Positions 1 to 8,622 of a DNA stretch of 16,700 bases are shown in pieces (positions within the stretch are counted from its first letter, which is position 1; each line of letters starts with the position of its first letter). Below the pieces are notes generated by a model. The model was not told the DNA's origin. It did no database searches and worked only from the letters and a program-made list of their open reading frames with translations. The position numbers were made by a program, and so were the translations under genes. Where the stretch lies: NCBI GenBank assembly GCA_004151065.3, contig NWUY0300031177.1:8416-25115 (forward strand). Reading direction: 5' to 3'. This DNA comes from Larix sibirica. Lineage: Eukaryota; Streptophyta; Pinopsida; Pinales; Pinaceae.

Positions 1-414
1 AATAGAGGTCCCAAGTTAAGTTGGATTTTGAAAGACATCAATATTATATTATTGGTTGGAACTTGGGAGAATGATGAATTTAAGGTCCCTACAATAGAAG
101 GATTTGTCTTATGGTCGATATGGAACAAGAGATCCTACCGCCAAGGCATTGGAGGCATAGATTGCTACATTATGAAGAAAATATCCCCTCATGTTAGGAT
201 TTATAAGAAATATTCGTTCAACAAATACATGTAGATGGAGATTACATATATTAATGCTATAAAAATATTTACAGCAATTTGTTATTTTGTGCTTATCAAT
301 TCTAACTTTCATAAAAAGAACATTTTAGATAAAACTTGTGCTTATAATGGCATTGAACATGATATTTCTATTTTAATAAATGAAGGAAACATCCTCTTAA
401 TGGGGAACTTTAAT
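1..414 (+). pseudogene. LINE endonuclease domain, left half (partial, degraded)
   Basis: Reading frame 1 gives an AP-endonuclease-like (APE) domain of a non-LTR retrotransposon, the enzyme that nicks genomic DNA to prime reverse transcription. It is already open at base 1, so its beginning lies outside the window. Visible landmarks are LLVGTWEND at about 49-75, where the family has a QET/QES-type motif whose Glu is here Gly; an IEGFVLWSIWNKRS stretch; and GNILLMGNFN at about 385-414, matching the GDFN motif with its catalytic Asp changed to Asn. A stop at 232-234 sits where the reading suggests a Trp codon (TGG to TAG). The frame ends at 414 because an LTR retrotransposon begins at 415; the domain resumes at 14463 with ART. 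The assignment to a plant LINE is based on these motifs and is firm; the exact family is not known. Confidence 0.82.
410..414. repeat. Target-site duplication, left copy (TTAAT)
   Basis: TTAAT lies directly before the 5' LTR start TGTCATGTCCC and is repeated at 14463-14467 directly after the 3' LTR end. Five bases is the usual duplication length for Ty3/gypsy integrase. Dropping element A plus one copy joins ...GNFN to ART in the same LINE frame. Confidence 0.85.
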
Positions 415-569
415 TGTCATGTCCCTTTCCGGATGACCATCATGAGGAAGCTTACTAGCCTATCAAGTTTGCGTAGGCTATAGTCGTGAAGATAGGGAAT
501 TAATTAATTATCTAATGTCATCAAGGGCCAAAAGTACTTTATAAAGTGACATTAATACTTAATTTAATA

Positions 570-592
570 AAGTGACTTTATAAAAGTCACTT
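570..592. repeat. Palindrome in LTR-A U3 (10-bp arms, 3-bp centre)
   Basis: AAGTGACTTT, then ATA, then AAAGTCACTT form a perfect inverted repeat. The same AGTGAC/GTCACTTTA motif recurs nearby, at about 536-550 and 680-692. In the 3' LTR the corresponding palindrome (about 12832-12854) has mismatched arms. It could be a transcription-factor site or a cruciform; nothing here decides between these. Confidence 0.7.
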
Positions 593-754
593 AAATGATA
601 AAATGAGCGAAAAAAAGTTGAGTGGGGCCAAAAGGGAGCCAAGGTGAAATTAAAAGATCAAAAGGTTATATTCTCACTAAAGTCACTTTATAATTTTAAA
701 AAGTGAGAAAGTGTCAATGGAAGTCGAAAAGTCACAAGAGGGGAAAAGTGAAAT

Positions 755-764
755 TATAAAAAGG
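755..764 (+). promoter_or_regulatory. TATA-like box of 5' LTR A
   Basis: TATAAAAAGG, followed by GGA, lies about 340 bases inside the LTR, as expected for the U3/R junction promoter. It is conserved at 13018-13027 in the 3' LTR. The transcription start cannot be seen from sequence alone. Confidence 0.55.
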
Positions 765-2040
765 GATCTCTTGAGCTTGGATTTCTCTTGCAAAAAAACC
801 TAAGAAAGAGGGATTGATTGCAGTGATGAGACTATCCACTCTATTTAATGAAGGGAGAAGATCACACAAGTTTTCTCATTGCGCTTCATGGCCATCACCA
901 AAGAAGGAATGAAGTCATTGTTTCAAGAGAGGGCACACTCAGTGTTGGAGTTATGGCTACTAAGAAGGGGTGCACTTGTGTCTTAGTTTACATCTTTGTT
1001 AGAGAGCGCACCATTGGGAATAAATTAGTTCCCAACATTATTTTCTATGAGTTAACAAGGGAGGATGCACTTGTAGCATGATTGTTTATTAGTAGAGAAA
1101 AAGGAACATTTTTCATTGTTGGAAACTCTATGGAAAGGCATTGCTTCTCCTCTATGTAATCTACTAACTCTCCCCCAAATGCTACTCATATTTATCAGTC
1201 CAAAATGTGCCACTTATTGTTGAGATATTGTTGGAGTCCTGAGGTTGAGCTGCTACAGGAATCACATTCACCGGGAGTGTTGTGTTTTTGTTTTGGAATG
1301 GATTGTCATATAGTGGGAAGGTGCAGTGATACCCACATTCTCATAGTATGCTTGGTGTAGGAACACACTTGTATAGACAGGGAAGGAAGCTTACATCTTA
1401 TTTGGATAATTGAGAAGGGTCTTGGATATGCTTACATACACCAAGAATTTATTTAGAGCGATTAAGAAATCATACCAGCTGCTACATGCATGTTATGAGG
1501 CATATTTCCCAGTGGTAACTTGCAGCACTCATACATATATAATTGATTAATCTTGCAACAGGATACTACAACATTCAAGTGGTTTAATGTATGGTGGTGA
1601 AGAGATAATACTTCCAAACCTATTATTAGCATAATCAGGCATGTATATAATGTTTTAAATACATTTATATTAGACTGTAATGTTTGTTGGTTTATTTCCT
1701 TTTTGCTTGTCAAATTGCATAGTCTCAAATATTGTATTGGTAATGAGGATACAAGTTCACTATGAATGTATGGTGAGATAAAAAAATTCCAAAAATATTG
1801 AAAACATAATCAAACATACTCATAAATGTACAAGTCATCCCAATAGTTGAAGTTGAGATACAAACAGTGAATTCACTAGTCGGTTTGCAAGTATTTACAA
1901 GGGTATTCTATCACTTCCACCCATAGTTAGATCAAAATTTACCATAGGAGTTCAAATACAAGGTGTTGAAGAGGAACCATAACCAAGTCCATGCCAGTTG
2001 GGAAAAAAATTAATCCTTTTTGGGAATGGGAACTTTACAA

Positions 2041-2056
2041 TGGTATCACTGTGTTC
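2041..2056 (+). other. Primer-binding site of element A (initiator tRNA-Met type)
   Basis: TGGTATCACTGTG begins two bases after the LTR-terminal CA. Its first eight bases match TGGTATCA, the complement of the 3' end of plant initiator tRNA-Met used by most plant Ty3/gypsy and copia elements; the rest has decayed. Minus-strand DNA synthesis would have started here. Confidence 0.8.
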
Positions 2057-2109
2057 AATCCTCCCAACCTATGAGTGGCATGCTATTATATGAATCTAGG
2101 AGATATTAA

Positions 2110-3535
2110 TCCATTCACCTATAGAAGGAATAGGGGGCATCCTAGAAGGATCTTCTTATCTGAGTTCATAGAAGGGCCATTTGAAGAAGAAGAAGATTTT
2201 GTTGAGGAGAAAGAAGAGCAATTCCTATCATAGGAAGAAGGAGAGATGGATGACAAGAGATATCCATTGAAGGGTAATGGGAATGAATCAAGCATAGATT
2301 CAGGTAGAGAATACATCCCCACATGTAGTACGATGAACATATTGAATGATTTGGCTAGAGTACAACAATAGTTAATCAACCTCCTAACTAATAATATGGC
2401 AAGGGGACAGGAGCAGTTGGTTGACATCATTATTAAATTACTCATGCACAATAGGACAAATCATAATGATGAGGGATACAATGACATTAGAGGCACCAAT
2501 GGTCGAAATGGGAACCATGGGGAAGGAAGCAACACCAACATTACCATTCAACCAAACACAAGAGCATCTAGCTCACAAATACCCATACCTCTCATGCCCA
2601 AATTCGTTGATGAGCATTCGGTGGGTCAACCGAGACAGATAGTACCTAATGATAGCTTCATTGATTATATGAGAGAGTACCGGGACCTTGGGATGAGTTC
2701 CATACAGCTATGTCGTTCTAGGAATTCTGCAATATCAAGTACAAAAGCAATCCTAGAGACTTCAACAAGGGACCTCATCACTATGATTTGCAGTGGAAGA
2801 TGGGGAAGCTCACTCTTCCTTCCTTCAACAAGTCCAACAGATCCACAGCGAGGTCTTGGGTTCAGAAGTTGGACACTTATTTCCATCTCAACCCTAAGAA
2901 AGAATATGAATCCATTAAATACGCCACCTTGCATATGTAGGGATAAGTCAATGAGTGGTGGTATCATGGTTTGGTTACATTGTGGCATGCCAGCATCACA
3001 TCATACATGGAGTTCACGTAGAGGTTGATGGTCAGATTTGACAGGAAGGATCCAGAGCTACACTTTTGAGAGCTAGCACAGGTTAGAAAAATGGGTACCA
3101 TAGATACATACATTTCAGAGTTCCAGAGGTTGGCTGTGATGGTGACAGATATCTCAAAGAACTTGCATATTACGCTATTCACGGAGGGTTTGTTTGAGCC
3201 TCTACAAGGTTGGATCAAGGATTTAAATCCCACTACCTTACAAGATTCCATCTCTAGAGTACAGTACATGGAGGGTGTTTCCTCTAAGAACAAACCCCCG
3301 TCCAAACCTTTCATTCCCCAAAAAAGAAAGGACAAGAAGCCTTTCTAGAAAAGAGGACCCGAGAAGAATAGAATGGATGACGAGATGAGGAATGAATTGA
3401 GGATAAAGAAGATTTGTTTCAGTTGCAAGGAATCTTGGGATCAAGGACCTAGGTGCATGGGAAAAGGAAAGGTTCATTATATCGAGGTAGTATCCGATAG
3501 TGATGAGGAGGAGGAGGATGTGGATGAGTAGGTGA
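2110..3535 (+). pseudogene. gag: gag (capsid/nucleocapsid) remnant
   Basis: Gag builds the virus-like particle and packages element RNA. An acidic N-terminal part (FIEGPFEEEEDFVEEKEEQF) lies in frame 2 at about 2123-2700, with stops near 2232 and 2370. A frameshift near 2700 moves the frame to frame 1, where a retrotransposon-gag domain can be read at about 2790-3250 (SWVQKLDTYFHLNP, NEWWYHGLVT, FTEGLFEPLQGW). A zinc-knuckle relic at 3415-3456 reads CFSCKESWDQGPRC. The family pattern ends GHxxxxC-like, and the His position is Pro here, so zinc binding is probably lost. An acidic tail (VVSDSDEEEEDVDE) follows. The start codon is not identifiable. Whether this part came from A or from B cannot be told. 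Confidence 0.82.
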
Positions 3536-3551
3536 AGGATGATTTGTAGGA

Positions 3552-3611
3552 CAATGGGACAGAGTAGCAGCCAATGGGACAGAGTATCATCCAATGGGAC
3601 AGAGTATCAGC
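3552..3611 (+). repeat. Three tandem copies of a 20-bp unit in the gag-protease linker
   Basis: CAATGGGACAGAGTATCATC and two near-identical copies lie end to end at 3552, 3572 and 3592, differing at one or two positions. Twenty is not a multiple of three, so gaining two units (40 bp) shifts the frame by one, consistent with gag being read in frame 1 and protease in frame 2. Confidence 0.85.
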
Positions 3612-4030
3612 CACAGGTATAGGGGCCACATCCACCACAGACACAAGTACAGGGAGCAGAGTCACAACAGTCGCAGGTACATCCACAGAGAGGGACTATT
3701 GCCACTTTATTGGCTACTCCCAGGTTCAACAACTTCCAGGTTAGGGGTGTCATAAGGGGATATGGAGTCATGATTCTGATAGATGGTGGGGAAACCCACA
3801 ACTTCATAGATTCCGCCCTGGTATCCAGGAGAGGCATCCACACTTAGAATTTTGAGGGATTTGGTGTGGAGGTAGTCAGCAGGAAATTAATGCCTTATTT
3901 ATTCAAGGCCCCCCGATTGAGAGTTACGATGAGGAATTATAGTTTGATAGATGATTTTTATATTGTCGATTTGGCATATACCAATGTGGTCTTGGGGGTT
4001 CAGTGACTTATCATTTTAGGACCTATCATG
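3612..4030 (+). pseudogene. Aspartic protease remnant with Gln/Pro-rich linker
   Basis: Frame 2 opens with a Gln/Pro-rich linker (PHPPQTQVQGAESQQSQVHP), then RFNNFQVRGVIRGYGV and the active-site region LIDGGETHNFID, with the catalytic Asp codon at 3782-3784. Chromoviruses commonly have a DGGAT or DSGAT motif here, so Glu replaces the usual Ala. The protease cleaves the Gag-Pol polyprotein inside the particle. Stops at about 3624, 3846 and 4003 break it. It is continuous in frame with the protease-RT connector that follows. Confidence 0.8.
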
Positions 4031-5118
4031 GTGAACTACCAAACCATGGAAATGGGGTTCAATGCACCGGACGACACTAGGGTAGTTTTGTGGGGATTTT
4101 CCAATGGGGCCCCAAGAGTTTTCTCAACCAAGCAGATGGAGGCACTATTCAAACATGGGGATGTAGCTTATGCAGCAGAATTCCTAATCACCGCCCAGAA
4201 GAAATCTCATGACAGTCAGTAGTACCATATTGACATACATGCTTTATTGGGGAAGCATGATAAGGTGTTCATAGAGATTCCACCAGGTAGGCCACCAGAC
4301 AAAGGATCTGAACGCACCATATATTTGGAAGAGGGGGAAAAGGCAATGATCACCACCCCCTATTAACACCCAAATAAATTTCAATATGAGATCAAGAAAG
4401 TGTTCAAGGAGTTTCTTCATATGGGACATATCAAACCCAACTCCAGTCCATTCACATCTTCAATTGTGTTGGTAAAAAAGAAGGATGGGAAAGTGGGGAT
4501 TTGCATCGATTACAGTGCTGTGAACAAGAAAGACTATCAAAAACAGGTATCCCATTCCTAGGATTGATGAGATGCACGCATAAATATATTTTTCCAAGAT
4601 TGATCTCAGGTCAGGATACCACTAGATCAGGGTACATGAGTAGGACATGCACAAGACAATTTTCTGGTTCCATTGTGGCCATTATGATTTTTTGGTTATG
4701 TCGTTTGGGCTAAAAGCCACACCAGACACCTTCCAGTCTTGCATGAACCATATTTTTCGAAAGCAGTTGAGGAAATTTTTGCTGGTGTTTTTTTATGATC
4801 TCCTCATTTACAGTAGGACATCGGAGGAGCACATGAGGCATCTAGATGAGATACCGGGCATTATGGGGGAGCATTCCTTGTATGCCAAGGCTTCCAAATA
4901 TGAGTTTGGGATTACAAAGATCTTATAATTGGGCCGTTTGATCAGTGCACAGGGCATGCAGGTTCATCAGGATAAGATCCGAACTATTTTGGATTGGCCT
5001 ACACCGAGGTCCCTCACTAAGCTGCAAGGATTCTTTGGATTATGCCAATATTACAAATGATTCGTGACAGGGTTTTCACAGTTGGTCACACCCCTCATTA
5101 ATCTTACAAAGAAAGGAT
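4028..5118 (+). pseudogene. Reverse transcriptase remnant
   Basis: The enzyme copies element RNA into DNA. The connector (MEMGFNAPDD, SNGAPRVFSTKQMEALF) and the first RT motifs (SSIVLVKKKDGK, CIDYSAVNKK) are in frame 2. After a shift near 4530 the domain continues in frame 3: YPIPRIDEM, FSKIDLRSGYH (first catalytic Asp kept), HYDFLVMSFGLKATPDTFQS, then VFFYDLLIYS. In the last motif gypsy RTs have FFDD; the first Asp (codon 4794-4796) is Tyr, which would abolish activity. A few residues are missing between DEM and HA. The thumb and connection parts (HQDKIRTILDWPTPRS) run to about 5118, with stops at 4926 and near 5058. A short deletion with frameshift then precedes RNase H. Confidence 0.88.
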
Positions 5119-5149
5119 CATTCAAATGGATGGAAGATTCACAGTGGGC

Positions 5150-5545
5150 ACCTCCTCGGTATTTGTGCTGCCATATTTTAACCAGCCCTTTGTGCTGGAA
5201 TGTGATGCTTCATGCATTGGCATTGGCGCAGTTTTGATCCAGAATAGAAACCCAATAGCCTTTGAAAGCGGGAAAATTAGGGAGCGTGAAAGGATATACT
5301 CTATATATGACAAAGAGAGGCTCATCATCATGCATGCATTGTCGAGGTTCATACAGCACTTGCTAGGAAACAGGTTTGTGGTGAGGATAGACCACAATAG
5401 CTTGAATATTTTTGTAGAGAAAAAATATTTGAATGAGAGGAAACAAAAGTGGGTCAGTATGATATAGGAATATGAATTTGATATAGATTATGTAAATGGA
5501 AAAAAATATTGTTGTTGATGCTCTCTCCAGGAAGCCAAATGCCTG
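5150..5545 (+). pseudogene. RNase H domain remnant
   Basis: RNase H removes the RNA strand after reverse transcription. Back in frame 2, the domain reads YFNQPFVLECDAS, IGIGAVLIQNRNPIAFES, YSIYDKERLIIMHAL and RIDHNSLNIFVEKK. The expected acidic residues (Asp in ECDAS, Glu in YDKE, Asp in RIDHNSL) are all present, in contrast to the damaged RT. A stop at about 5465 (a likely Gln codon) and a frameshift in an A-run near 5504 interrupt the link to integrase, whose signature VVDALSRKP is readable only in another frame. Confidence 0.85.
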
Positions 5546-5548
5546 TCC

Positions 5549-6650
5549 TTGATGGAGATTTCAGCTGACTAGAAATCACAACTTTTGCTAGAGTATTCCA
5601 AAAATGAATTTGCTTGCGAACTGATGGATGGAATTATACAGGATGATAGATACCAGGTGGTTGATGATATAATTATCTTTAAAGACCAAATATATTGGGT
5701 GTCGGAATCCAAACTGAAGGAAAATATTTTGCAGGATACACGTGATGCTCCTATAGTGGGACACCAAGGGTTCCGCAAAACATACTCGCGGGTTAGAGAG
5801 AGGTTCTCTTGGAAGGTCCTCAAGGAAGATGTGTTGTGGCACATGAGAGAATGTGTGGTATTTTAGAAGAACAAGACCGAATAGATCCATCCAACAGAAC
5901 TTCTGCAGCCATTTCCTATTTCGAAGCAGAAATGGGAGAGTATCTCCATGGATTTCATCACCGGCTTATCAAAAGTTCAAGCTAAAGATTGTATTTTTGT
6001 GGTGGTTGATAGGATAAAAAAATTTGCACTTTTTTTCCTGTTACATCCACTATTGCAGCAAGCCAAGTTGTTGGTATCTTATTTTTAGAAGTATTTAAGT
6101 TGCATGGTTTTCCCAAAACCATAATAAGTGATAAGGACAACGAATTCCCATGTGCATTTTGGAAAGAATTGTTCAAGCTGGTTGGGACAAGCTTGGATAT
6201 TAGCACTAGCTATCACCCTCAAACTGATGGGAAAAATGAAAGGGTGAATCAATCACTAGAAGGATACCTCGATAATTATGTCACGGGGTAGTAGAAATCC
6301 TAGGTTACATGGTTACACATGGGAGAATTTTGCTACAACACAACTTTCCATATATCCATTGACATGACACCTTTCAAGGATTTGTATGGGTATGATGCTC
6401 CTACATTTACAAATATGATTTTTGGATATTGTATGGCCAAAAAGGAAAAGGATTGGCTCCAAGAGAGTCAATACATTTTGAGAATACTCAATGACAAATT
6501 CTAGACAACTCAAAATCAGCAAAAAGTGTATGCAGATAAGAACAAGACAAAGTGCAGTTTTGAAGTGAATGACTTGTTGTACTTCGGGTTGCAGCCATAT
6601 TAAAAAATATTCATTTAAAGGAAAAGGAGATTAAAAGTTAAAACCAAGGT
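5549..6650 (+). pseudogene. Integrase remnant (zinc-binding, catalytic core, start of C-terminal region)
   Basis: Integrase inserts element DNA into the genome. The N-terminal zinc-binding region (GHQGFRKTYSRVRERF, then MRECVVF-stop) has lost its second Cys: codon 5861-5863 is TTT. The catalytic core keeps all three acidic residues: Asp in SMDFITG (5951-5953), Asp in ISDKD (6130-6132) and Glu in GKNERVNQSL (6238-6240). Exactly 35 residues separate the last two, the D(35)E spacing typical of retroelement integrases. A T-run near 6030 carries a frameshift from frame 2 to frame 1, and stops at about 5864, 5882, 6289 and 6502 break the frame. GEFCYNTTFHISIDMTPF and YGYDAP follow; the same stretch recurs, diverged, at 12021 onward. 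Confidence 0.88.
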
Positions 6651-7024
6651 TCTATGGTACTTACAGAGTTGTATAGAAGATAGGAGAAGCTGCTTATAAG
6701 TTGGATCTTCCATAAGGAAGCAAAGTACACAATGTGTTTCATGTTGCTTGTCTTAAGAACGAAGTTGGGTAGCAGGTGAAAGAATCAACAAAGATTCCAC
6801 CATTGGATGATGAAGGATATATAATATTGGTACCATAAAGGATTATGGAAATAAGAGAAATAAATCTAATAAATAGGAACATCAAAGAGTATCATGTTTT
6901 GTGAAAATAAATTCCTAGTGAAGATGCAACATGGCACAATGAGCAAGTGTTGCAAAATTCAGGACTACAATTTCCTAAGGACAAGAAATTTTGGGTGGAG
7001 AGGACTGTAATGTCCCCTCCATGA
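6651..7024 (+). pseudogene. Integrase C-terminal module and chromodomain-like end (element B type)
   Basis: After another frameshift near 6650 the frame reads FYGTYRVV, YKLDLP, GSKVHNVFHVACLKN and IPPLDDEGY, the conserved C-terminal module of chromovirus integrases. A decayed chromodomain-like end follows (IKEYHVL, IPSEDATW). In chromoviruses this domain is thought to steer insertion toward particular chromatin. The frame runs through the polypurine tract into the LTR (KFWVERTVMSPP) and stops at 7022-7024. Several internal stops are present. The corresponding module of element A is at about 12334-12663, clearly diverged, so these are two families and not a recent duplication. Confidence 0.8.
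6993..7005 (+). other. Polypurine tract of element B
   Basis: GGGTGGAGAGGAC directly precedes an LTR start TGTAATGTCCCC. This is the position and composition of a plus-strand priming site, interrupted by one T. It mirrors the tract before A's 3' LTR. Confidence 0.65.
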
Positions 7025-7257
7025 TGGATCCATGGTCATCCTTATAGACCATTCAATCTCTATGGGTTCTGTCAAAAATTCAATAAATTGTACGAATTAA
7101 TTTGGTGTGTGAATTGTCTAGTTTAATTAAATTCNAGTTGTGTAATTCATAAATTGTAAATATTTGATTATTATTTAATAGTGTGATGAGTGGAAATGCT
7201 TAGGTGGCTCAGGAGGGTGCATAGGAGAATTAGTGGACCCTATGAGCTATCTTCCAC

Positions 7258-7560
7258 AAAGGAAACTAGAAGAAAAGTAGAGAAAATCAAGAAATCAACT
7301 AAAAAGATGGAAGGCAGCATAAAAGGAGGAAAGCAAAGAAAAGAAGAAAGGAGAAGGAAAGAAGGAAAGCAAAAAAAAGCAGAAAAGTAGCAGAAAAGAA
7401 AGAAAGCAAATAAAAGAAGAAAGTAGAAGAAATGTAGGAAAGCACTAGAAAATTAGGAAAGTAGAGAAAATCAAGGAAAAGCGAGAGTTTCCAAAAGCAT
7501 GAAAAGAAGACTAAAGTAGAAAGGAAAGAACACAAGGAAAAAGAAAGATAAAGCTACAAG
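7258..7560 (+). repeat. Purine-rich (GA/A) tract in LTR-B U3
   Basis: By hand count about 84 percent of 7261-7560 is purine, rising to about 92 percent over 7321-7440, made of short AAG, GAAA and AAAGC words without a fixed period. It sits just upstream of the presumed promoter. Confidence 0.8.
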
Positions 7561-7636
7561 TCCAAAATTAGTCAATGAGGAAGCATTGGATGAGGCTAGT
7601 GGTCCACGTGCATTTCATATTGATGGAAAATAAACT

Positions 7637-7644
7637 TATAAAAG
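7637..7644 (+). promoter_or_regulatory. TATA-like box of LTR B
   Basis: TATAAAAG, followed by AAGGAGGATCACACCC, lies about 630 bases inside the LTR in a plausible U3 position. No other support. Confidence 0.45.
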
Positions 7645-8622
7645 AAGGAGGATCACACCCACGCACATATTTTTATAGTTTGATTATTGCAATGAATAGC
7701 TTAGAGCCTTTCAAGACATGGGAGATGTGCTCCTAGTCACCAGTTAGGATATGTGCCCCTTCTGTTCACCACACTAGTTGAGGATTTGGATATACCATGA
7801 GGAGGATATAATTCATACTTTATCACTAATTATAATTGAAGGTTCAATTCTCTTCCATGCAAGCGATCTCCTTCTCTATCAGTGTGGAAGACTTCCAATG
7901 GATTTAGTGAGCATTCTGTAATGTTTAGTAATTGTCTATGATATTGAGTGAAGTGGTGATTTCATGTATATTTGTTGTTTTAATCACAACCATGTGATTT
8001 ATATAGAATATGATGCAAGTTAATGATATCAATTTGTTTCAAGTCCTACAAATTTATCTCTCTTTTCAATGGATTTTTATCCCTATGCTCACTGTGTTGT
8101 CAAATATACCTAGTCTTATGGATTGATGTAATAAATAGTATTCCACGTATCCAAATTCCATGTTGTGAGTTGTTGAAAGTTTTTAAGAATCATATGAACC
8201 CAGCCCAATCCCTGTATTAGAAATTCGTGACCCTCTTGATTCATTTGGAAATGCTTGGAATTCAACTAGTAGAGTTGTCTTGAAACTGGTAATTTATTTT
8301 ATAACTTCCAAACTGTATCTAGTTGAACCTAATTATTGATATTAGTGTTTTTATACCTAGTTGGGGGTAGTTTCATGCCATCCACTTCCATAGCTGCACT
8401 AGAATCCGTTGGTTTCCACATAAGTACTAGGGATATTTCCTTCAATCCTTTGGTTTGTCCAAAGGAGTCTACCTAGGCGTGATGCACACAAAAAATGTTC
8501 AAATATAGAAGTTGGGTGTCTGTCTCAAGATCCTATAGGATATCCTAAGGATTTATTTAACCTTACTATCAGTTTTGGGAAGAATAGGAAGGGTCTTGTT
8601 GTGTTTGAAGAAATTATGAACA

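Larger units (their letters stand above)
415..2039 (+). repeat. 5' LTR of element A
   Basis: Starts TGTCATGTCCC and ends in TTTACA, followed one base later by the primer-binding site. It aligns along its length with 12677-14462; over about 195 hand-compared bases near the end (from about 1790) identity is roughly 88 percent, so the insertion is old. This copy is 1625 bp against 1786 bp for the 3' copy, mainly because of two internal gaps: about 51 bp near 767 and 116 bp after 898. A TATA-like TATAAAAAGG is at 755-764. The open frame at 848-1081 spans the second gap and is not considered a gene. Confidence 0.88.
7006..8622 (+). repeat. 3' LTR of element B (right end uncertain)
   Basis: It starts TGTAATGTCCCCTCC just after the B polypurine tract and differs from LTR A beyond the first dozen bases. 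It holds a purine-rich stretch (7258-7560) and a TATA-like TATAAAAG at 7637-7644. No second copy exists in the window, so the right end cannot be fixed by comparison. I place it tentatively at a GAACA near 8622, giving a length like that of LTR A; an end at an ATTACA near 9084 or 9210 is also possible. Ambiguous bases (N) occur at 7135 and 8628. No gene is supported here: the short frames at 7190-7390 and 7299-7535 are by-products of the purine bias. Confidence 0.7.

Noticed and set aside
848-1081. 77-codon open frame inside the 5' LTR
   Set aside because: It spans the 116-bp gap, so it is not shared with the 3' LTR, and it resembles no protein known to me.
2119-3843. Minus-strand frames opposite gag and protease
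   Set aside because: Opposite-strand shadows of recognisable plus-strand gag and protease.
4501-4713. 70-codon frame 1 reading frame in the RT region
   Set aside because: The RT motifs lie in frames 2 and 3 here; frame 1 is a shadow.
7190-7535. Overlapping open frames on both strands, Lys/Glu-rich and Phe/Leu-rich
   Set aside because: Direct products of the purine-rich tract; low-complexity translations with no domain.
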